Both the position numbers and the translations under genes were made by a program. The notes below the pieces were generated by a model. It did not search any database. It saw only the letters and a list, made by a program, of their open reading frames with translations, and was not told where the DNA came from. From DAHUXT01 sp036378295 (GTDB lineage Bacteria > Chloroflexota > Ktedonobacteria > Ktedonobacterales > JADMIN01), in contig DASUWS010000242.1 of the NCBI GenBank assembly GCA_036378295.1, forward strand, positions 1 to 19,249: a stretch of DNA of 19,249 bases. Reading direction: 5' to 3'. Shown piece after piece: positions 14,887-19,249 of the stretch (the stretch's first letter is position 1; each line of letters begins with the position of its first letter).

Positions 14887-15426
14887 ATGCAGAAGACACC
14901 TATGACCAACGACAGCGAGGTAGTCCTGCGCGATGTGCGAGATGATGACCTTGCCATCTTCTTCGAGCAGCAGCTTGACCCGGAGGCCAATCACATGGCC
15001 GCCTTTACTGCAAGCGATCCAACTGACAGAGAAGCGTTCACGGCGCATTGGGCCAGGGTTCGCGCGGACGAGACGGTCACCCTCCGGACCATTCTCTATC
15101 AGGGACAGGTAGCGGGCAACATCGCCTCGTTCAGCGACTTTGGCGAGCCAGAGGTCGGCTACTGGATCGGCAAAGCGTTCTGGGGCAAGGGGATCGCCAC
15201 GCGGGCGCTCGCGGCGTTTCTGTGCCAGATCACAGTTCGCCCACTCTATGCCCACATCGCCAAAGACAATCTCGCCTCGCTGCGGGTGCTGCAGAAATGC
15301 GGATTCGTGTTGACGGGTGAAGACAAGGAATATGCGTCCGCGCGTGGCCAGGAGGTCGAAGAGTATGTGCTGACGTTGGCGGCGAGCGCGAGTGATGGCA
15401 ACGAGACGAATACGAAAGAGAGCTAG
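14887..15426 (+). CDS. GNAT family N-acetyltransferase
   Basis: A 179-residue acetyltransferase of the RimJ/RimL-like (Acetyltransf_3) group. Such enzymes move an acetyl group from acetyl-CoA to an amine on proteins or small molecules. The start LRDVRDDDLAIFFEQQLDP matches the family opening. GYWIGKAFWGKGIATRAL (91-108) is the acetyl-CoA pyrophosphate loop. NLASLRVLQKCGFVLTG (128-144) is the conserved C-terminal block. The substrate is not identifiable. The ATG at 14887 sits only 2 bases after a GGGG run; an ATG at 14902 is an alternative with a better gap but weaker site. The stop TAG shares one base with the next gene's GTG, a sign of coupled translation. The 37-bp gap from the WD40 gene fits a continuing operon. 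Confidence 0.87.
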   Translation: MQKTPMTNDSEVVLRDVRDDDLAIFFEQQLDPEANHMAAFTASDPTDREAFTAHWARVRADETVTLRTILYQGQVAGNIASFSDFGEPEVGYWIGKAFWGKGIATRALAAFLCQITVRPLYAHIAKDNLASLRVLQKCGFVLTGEDKEYASARGQEVEEYVLTLAASASDGNETNTKES

Positions 15427-16619
15427 TGACCGTGATCGAGCAGCGACAGGAAGATACCACCCCGATAGCGGAGGCAGGCAGGGAGTTCATGCTGCGCCCC
15501 GCCATCACGTTCTTGAATCACGGCAGCTTCGGCGCGTGTCCCCGTCCGGTCTTCGAGGAGTATCAGCGCTGGCAGCGCACGCTGGAAGAGCAACCTGTCG
15601 AGTTCCTGGGACGGCGGCTAGACGGTCTGCTGGCAGAGGCGCGCGAGCTGCTGGGGCGGTTTCTCGGCACATCGCCCGATCATCTGGTCTTTGTGCCCAA
15701 CGCCACCTATGGCATGAATGTCGTCGCGCACTCGTTTCCTTTGCAGCCGGGCGACGAGGTGCTCGGCACGACGCACGAGTACGGCGCGGTGGAGCGCACG
15801 TGGACGTTCGTCTGTGAGGCGAAGGGCGCCCGGTATCGCAGCCAGCCGATTCAGCTCCCCATCATGAGCGCTGAAGCGGTGATCGAGCAGTTATGGCAGG
15901 GCGTCACGCCGCGTACCCGCGCGCTGGTCATCAGCCACATCACCTCACCCACGGCGCTGATCTTCCCGGTGCGCGAGATATGCCGCCGTGCGGCGGCTGA
16001 AGGCATCATCACGATCATTGACGGCGCGCATGCTCCCGGCCAGATCGATCTCGCGCTCGACGAGATCGGCGCCGACTTCTATACCGGGAACCTGCACAAA
16101 TGGGTCTGCGCGCCGAAGGGATCGGCATTTCTCTATGCGCGCCCCGACCGCCAGCCGATGCTACAGCCGCTGGTGGTGAGCTGGGGCTGGCGCGCCATCA
16201 ATCCCGGCCCGTCGCCCTTTCAGGATTACTTCGGATGGACGGGCACCAGCGATCCGGCTCCTTACCTGAGTGTGCCCGCTGCCATCGCCTTCCAGCAGCA
16301 GCACGACTGGCCAGCCGTCCGGGCGAAGTGCCATGAGCTTGTCGCCTCTGCCAGCCAGCGTATCGGCGCGCTCACGGGCCTGGCGCCCATCAGCCCCGAG
16401 ACGTCCGAATGGTGGGGACAGATGCGCGCGATTCCCATTCCGCGCACGTCCACGTCCAGAGAAGCGCTGCAGCAGCGGCTCTGGGACGAGTATCAGATCG
16501 AGATTCCGGTGACTGACTGGGAAGACCATCGCTTCGTGCGTATCTCGATTCAGGCGTACAACACCCCGCGCGATGTTGATCGGCTGGTGGCCGCGCTGGC
16601 TGCCATCCTCAACGGCTGA
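15426..16619 (+). CDS. Class V aminotransferase-fold PLP enzyme (isopenicillin N epimerase-like)
   Basis: A 397-residue fold-type I PLP enzyme. Family features in order: TFLNHGSFGACPRPV near the start (28-42), PNATYGMNVVAHS (91-103) of the phosphate-binding loop, ISHITSPTALIFP (169-181), IIDGAHAPGQIDL (D199 and H202 hold PLP) and the Schiff-base lysine in NLHKWVCAPKG (K225). The pattern matches the isopenicillin N epimerase/CefD-like subgroup of class V. There is no beta-lactam cluster here, so another epimerase, lyase or desulfurase-like reaction is more likely. The GTG at 15426 overlaps the GNAT stop (TAGTG), with GAGAG 5 bases upstream. Its last 11 bases overlap the convergent MocR gene. 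Confidence 0.88.
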   Translation: MTVIEQRQEDTTPIAEAGREFMLRPAITFLNHGSFGACPRPVFEEYQRWQRTLEEQPVEFLGRRLDGLLAEARELLGRFLGTSPDHLVFVPNATYGMNVVAHSFPLQPGDEVLGTTHEYGAVERTWTFVCEAKGARYRSQPIQLPIMSAEAVIEQLWQGVTPRTRALVISHITSPTALIFPVREICRRAAAEGIITIIDGAHAPGQIDLALDEIGADFYTGNLHKWVCAPKGSAFLYARPDRQPMLQPLVVSWGWRAINPGPSPFQDYFGWTGTSDPAPYLSVPAAIAFQQQHDWPAVRAKCHELVASASQRIGALTGLAPISPETSEWWGQMRAIPIPRTSTSREALQQRLWDEYQIEIPVTDWEDHRFVRISIQAYNTPRDVDRLVAALAAILNG

Positions 16620-18156
16620 TAGTCATAGTGCGCAGCGCCCGCGCCAGCGTGTGAACGCCCGCCCGCAGCTCTTCCGGTGTGTCACTGGCGAAGCCGAGCA
16701 GCAGCCCCTCGCGCCGGTGCGTCTCTGGATGATTGCGCGTAGTGGTGAGCACGCGCAGGCCGAGCGCCGCGGCCTGGTGCGCCACTCGCTGGCCGCTCAT
16801 CCCCTCTGGAAGCCAGGCGACCAGATGCATCCCCGCCTCTGGCACGCCGACCTCCACCAGATCGCCCAACTCGTGGGTTAGCGCCGCGACCAGCGCATCC
16901 CGCCGCTCATGGTAGATCGCGCGCATCCGGCGCAGGTGGCGCGCGAAGTGGCCGCCCGCGATGAAATCGGCCAATGCCATTTGCTCCAGCGAAGGCATGT
17001 GGACATCGATGAACCGGCGCGCCGCGATGAAGCCCTCGACCAGATCAGCGGGCGCGACGAGATAGCCCAGGCGCAGCGCGGGAAGGAGCACCTTGCTGAA
17101 GGTGCCGATATAGATCACGCGCTCGCCACCATCCAGCCCCTGGAGCGCCTCCAATGGCCGCCCGCTGTAGCGGTATTCGCTGTCGTAGTCATCTTCCGCG
17201 ACCCATGCCCTCGCCTCGCGCGCCCATTGCAGCAGCGCCAGTCTCCGGCTCAGGCACATGGTCACGCCCGTAGGGAACTGGTGCGAGGGCGTAACAACCG
17301 CCAGCCGCGCATGTGGATACAGGCGGCGTCCGACATCTACGATGATGCCCTCACCATCCACCGGAACGGGCACAAGGTCCGCGCCAGCCGCCAGCAGCGC
17401 TCCAAACGCGCCCATGTAGCCGGGATCTTCAACCCAGGCGCGGTCTCCAGGGTCGAGCAGCACCCGCGCCACCAGATCGAGCGCGCCCTGCGAGCCGGCC
17501 GTAACGATGATCTGCTCCGGCGAGCAGTGGACGCCACGCGTGATGCCGATGTGCGCCGCAATAGCCTCGCGTAACGGCAGGTAGCCCTGCACCTTCTGGT
17601 AGGACGAGTCCACACGCGCCAGCTGGCGGGCATGTCTGGCGACCAGTCTGGCCCACGTCTCATGGGGAAAGTGAGCGACATCCGGCTGGCCCACGCGAAA
17701 CACTGGCTTTTCGCCGTCAGGCAGTCCGGCGTACAACTGGTCCGGATAGGGCAGCGCGGCCACGAGCCGGCCCCGGCGCGAGAGTTGAGCCGATTGCGCG
17801 GGCTGCGCTGGATGGGACGCGGGCGGTTCGGCGTGTCGGGGTGTTCGTCGCGCTACCTTGCCACTGATCCGCGCCAGATGCTCAGGGTGCATTTGCGCCA
17901 CCCGCGTGCCGTCGCCCACCCGGCTCTCCAGATACCCTTCGAGCAAGAGTTGCTGGTAGGCGAGCGCCGTCGTGTTGCGCGAGACACCCAACTGGCTGGC
18001 CAGGGCCCGCGTGGAGGGCAGTCGCGCGCCCGCCTCCAGTTGCCCCTCCAGAATCTCGGCGCGCAGCCGCTCGTACAGTTGGCGGTACAGTGGTGCCCGC
18101 GCATACTGGTCGAGGCTGATATCTGGTCCTGTGAGTCTCGCCGCTCGTTTCGGCAT
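16609..18156 (-). CDS. MocR/PdxR-type transcriptional regulator with aminotransferase domain
   Basis: A 515-residue protein. The N-terminus is a GntR winged helix (about 15-88: APLYRQLYERLRAEILEGQLEAG and LPSTRALASQLGVSRNTTALAY, given in parts). A Pro/Ala linker follows, then a fold-type I aminotransferase-like domain with YLPLREAIAAHIG, TAGSQGALDLVARVL, EDDYDSEYRY (321-330) and the PLP lysine in GTFSKVLLP (K355). MocR proteins such as GabR and PdxR bind PLP and act as activators or repressors, usually beside the genes they control. The ATG at 18156 has AAGGAAG about 9 bases ahead; the open frame upstream to 18348 is non-coding leader. It is divergent from the AhpD-like gene across 236 bp containing a direct repeat, and convergent with the class V aminotransferase. 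Confidence 0.92.
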   Translation of the reverse strand: MPKRAARLTGPDISLDQYARAPLYRQLYERLRAEILEGQLEAGARLPSTRALASQLGVSRNTTALAYQQLLLEGYLESRVGDGTRVAQMHPEHLARISGKVARRTPRHAEPPASHPAQPAQSAQLSRRGRLVAALPYPDQLYAGLPDGEKPVFRVGQPDVAHFPHETWARLVARHARQLARVDSSYQKVQGYLPLREAIAAHIGITRGVHCSPEQIIVTAGSQGALDLVARVLLDPGDRAWVEDPGYMGAFGALLAAGADLVPVPVDGEGIIVDVGRRLYPHARLAVVTPSHQFPTGVTMCLSRRLALLQWAREARAWVAEDDYDSEYRYSGRPLEALQGLDGGERVIYIGTFSKVLLPALRLGYLVAPADLVEGFIAARRFIDVHMPSLEQMALADFIAGGHFARHLRRMRAIYHERRDALVAALTHELGDLVEVGVPEAGMHLVAWLPEGMSGQRVAHQAAALGLRVLTTTRNHPETHRREGLLLGFASDTPEELRAGVHTLARALRTMTISR

Positions 18157-18221
18157 GCGTATGTCTTCCTTCGCGCATCTCACTCGCGTATCTCGTCTCG
18201 CCTCTGGCATCCCAGCGTCAG

Positions 18222-18260
18222 AAAATGGCACCTGGAATATACCGAAAAATGGCTCTTGGA
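18222..18260. promoter_or_regulatory. Direct repeat, probable MocR operator
   Basis: AAAATGGCACCTGGA (18222-18236) and AAAATGGCTCTTGGA (18246-18260) match at 13 of 15 bases and start 24 bp apart. The repeat lies between the divergent regulator and AhpD-like genes. MocR regulators are known to bind such spaced direct repeats. Confidence 0.6.
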
Positions 18261-18264
18261 TCAA
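18236..18264 (-). promoter_or_regulatory. Promoter of the MocR gene
   Basis: Minus strand: TTGATC (18259-18264, 4 of 6), a 17-base spacer, TATATT (18236-18241, 5 of 6). Transcription would start near 18229. One repeat of the operator fills the spacer and the other covers the start site, the layout expected for self-repression. Confidence 0.6.
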
Positions 18265-18284
18265 GTCCATTATTGCGCTATGTT
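18256..18284 (+). promoter_or_regulatory. Weak promoter candidate for the AhpD-like gene
   Basis: Plus strand: TTGGAT (18256-18261, 3 of 6), a 17-base spacer, TATGTT (18279-18284, 4 of 6), start near 18291. The poor -35 overlaps the second operator repeat, which would suit a promoter needing an activator. Confidence 0.35.
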
Positions 18285-18392
18285 TCCAACAGTAAGCGAA
18301 GCGATGTGTCACATACGGCGCACCCGCGACACGGTGAGGCACATCCATACAGACAGACTCGCAAGTACAAGAGCATCAAAGGAGCGAAACCT

Positions 18393-18863
18393 GTGGCAGC
18401 CAGATTGAATTATGGGAAGGCCGCGCCCGGTGCGATGAGGGCGATGATTGGGCTTGAGAACTACCTCGACGAATGCGGGCTGGAGCCGAAGCTGCTCGAC
18501 CTCGTGAAGCTACGCGCCTCGCAGATCAATGGCTGCGCGTACTGCGTGGATATGCACAGCCTGGACCTGCGCGCCGAAGGCGAGACCGAACAACGCATCT
18601 ACGCCCTGCCTGTCTGGCAGGAGACGCCCTTTTTCACCGACCACGAGCGCGCCGCCCTGCTCTGGACGGAGAAGCTCACCCTGATCTCGCTCGACCATGT
18701 ACCCGACGAGGTCTACGAGCAGGTGCGCCCGCATTTCACCGACGAAGAGCTGGCCAACCTGACACTCGCCATCGCGACGATCAACGCCTGGAACCGCTTT
18801 GGCGTCAGCTTCCGCAGTGAGCCTGGGCACTATACGTCAGACAAGCACCCCGCAAAAGACTAG
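18393..18863 (+). CDS. Carboxymuconolactone decarboxylase / AhpD-like protein
   Basis: A 156-residue protein of the AhpD-like alkylhydroperoxidase group. The redox motif is in SQINGCAYCVDMHS: C48 and C51 form the CxxC pair and H55 follows, as in AhpD. Residues LVKLRASQING and WTEKLTLI are typical of the family. Members reduce peroxides through their thiols, or simply share the fold. I choose the GTG at 18393 because AAAGGAG lies 8 bases ahead; the frame stays open upstream to 18225, but that part crosses the promoter and operator and has no family similarity. It is divergent from the MocR gene, which probably controls it, and 87 bp ahead of a cupin gene on the same strand. Confidence 0.9.
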   Translation: MAARLNYGKAAPGAMRAMIGLENYLDECGLEPKLLDLVKLRASQINGCAYCVDMHSLDLRAEGETEQRIYALPVWQETPFFTDHERAALLWTEKLTLISLDHVPDEVYEQVRPHFTDEELANLTLAIATINAWNRFGVSFRSEPGHYTSDKHPAKD

Positions 18864-18950
18864 CGGAGAGGACGCTGTTGGGATAGTCTTTACGCGAGGC
18901 TGTCCCATTATGCGCCCGCATCCGGTGTGTCTGAGAAGGGAGGAACGAAG

Positions 18951-19249
18951 ATGACCTATACGTTGCTGCACCGTGATGATATCCGTCAGGACATAGGCTA
19001 TTATGAATTCCAGGGCTACCAGCACGGCGAGAGCAACGTCTCGTTCATCTGGATCGACCTGCCGCCTGGCCACGGCCCACGTCTCCACAAGCATCCCTAT
19101 GAGGAGATCTTCATTATCCAGGAAGGGCGCGCTCGCTTCACCGTCGGTGCCGAGACGCTAGAAGCCACGGCGGGCCAGATCATCGTCGTTCCGCCTGAGA
19201 CGCCCCACAAATTCATCAACATCGGTGATGGTCCGTTGCGGCAGGTAGA
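18951..19249 (+). CDS. Cupin domain protein (3' end beyond the window)
   Basis: The frame opens at the ATG at 18951 behind GGAGGA (6-base gap) and is still open at the last base, giving 99 residues. It is a single small beta-barrel cupin: GPRLHKHPYEEIFIIQEGRA holds the first motif with metal ligands H46, H48 and E52, and VVPPETPHKFIN holds the second with H86. The ligand set is complete, so metal binding and enzyme or ligand-sensing activity are plausible; the substrate is unknown. Very little of the protein should be missing, since single cupins are about 110-130 residues. It may be cotranscribed with the AhpD-like gene. Confidence 0.87.
   Translation, partial: MTYTLLHRDDIRQDIGYYEFQGYQHGESNVSFIWIDLPPGHGPRLHKHPYEEIFIIQEGRARFTVGAETLEATAGQIIVVPPETPHKFINIGDGPLRQV

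Noticed and set aside
18225..18392. Upstream extension of the AhpD-like gene
   Set aside because: It would cross the divergent promoter and repeat region; the GTG at 18393 has a strong AAAGGAG at proper distance.

Overview
The window is high-GC bacterial DNA with tightly packed genes on both strands. The gene content suggests a Chloroflexota genome, most likely near Ktedonobacterales. It includes DUF3090, DUF4012 and DUF6391 proteins, an F420-type (LLM class) oxidoreductase, a PknB-like kinase beside a Tat-exported WD40 propeller, a lone IS605-family tnpB, and a PrmC with NLPY instead of NPPY. This placement is inferred from family content; there is no rRNA or other phylogenetic marker here.

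Left part (1-7300), mostly minus strand: a DUF3090 gene, then a 5'-truncated ABC-2 permease remnant on the plus strand with a perfect 11-bp terminator hairpin. Next come an MFS transporter, prmC (release-factor glutamine methyltransferase), a large membrane-anchored DUF4012 protein and a DUF6391 protein. These four minus-strand genes follow one another in the order DUF6391, DUF4012, prmC, MFS.

Middle (7300-11800): a stand-alone HD-GYP domain protein is followed by an IS200/IS605-type element on the minus strand. That element encodes an apparently intact TnpB, has no tnpA, and carries terminal hairpins and a promoter that places the start codon near the predicted transcription start. Immediately beyond it is a three-gene plus-strand cluster: a PaaC-like diiron-fold subunit, a small PaaD-type zinc ribbon and an LLM-class oxidoreductase. 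The rest of the phenylacetyl-CoA epoxidase (PaaA, PaaB, PaaE) is not in the window.

Right part (11800-19249): a large GC-rich inverted repeat and a strong sigma70-type promoter lead into a transmembrane Ser/Thr kinase, a Tat/lipoprotein seven-bladed WD40 propeller, a GNAT acetyltransferase and a class V aminotransferase, all on the plus strand and closely spaced. The aminotransferase overlaps convergently with a MocR/PdxR-type regulator. That regulator is divergent from a carboxymuconolactone-decarboxylase/AhpD-like gene and a cupin gene that runs off the window. The divergent intergenic region holds a 24-bp-spaced direct repeat overlapping opposed promoter candidates, a plausible MocR operator.

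No rRNA, tRNA, CRISPR array or replication origin was recognised. No clearly novel multi-gene defence or metabolic system is evident. The most interesting items are the MocR operator architecture, the TnpB/omega-RNA element, the orphan PaaC-zinc ribbon-LLM cluster, and the kinase-WD40 pair with a probable frameshift in the kinase tail.
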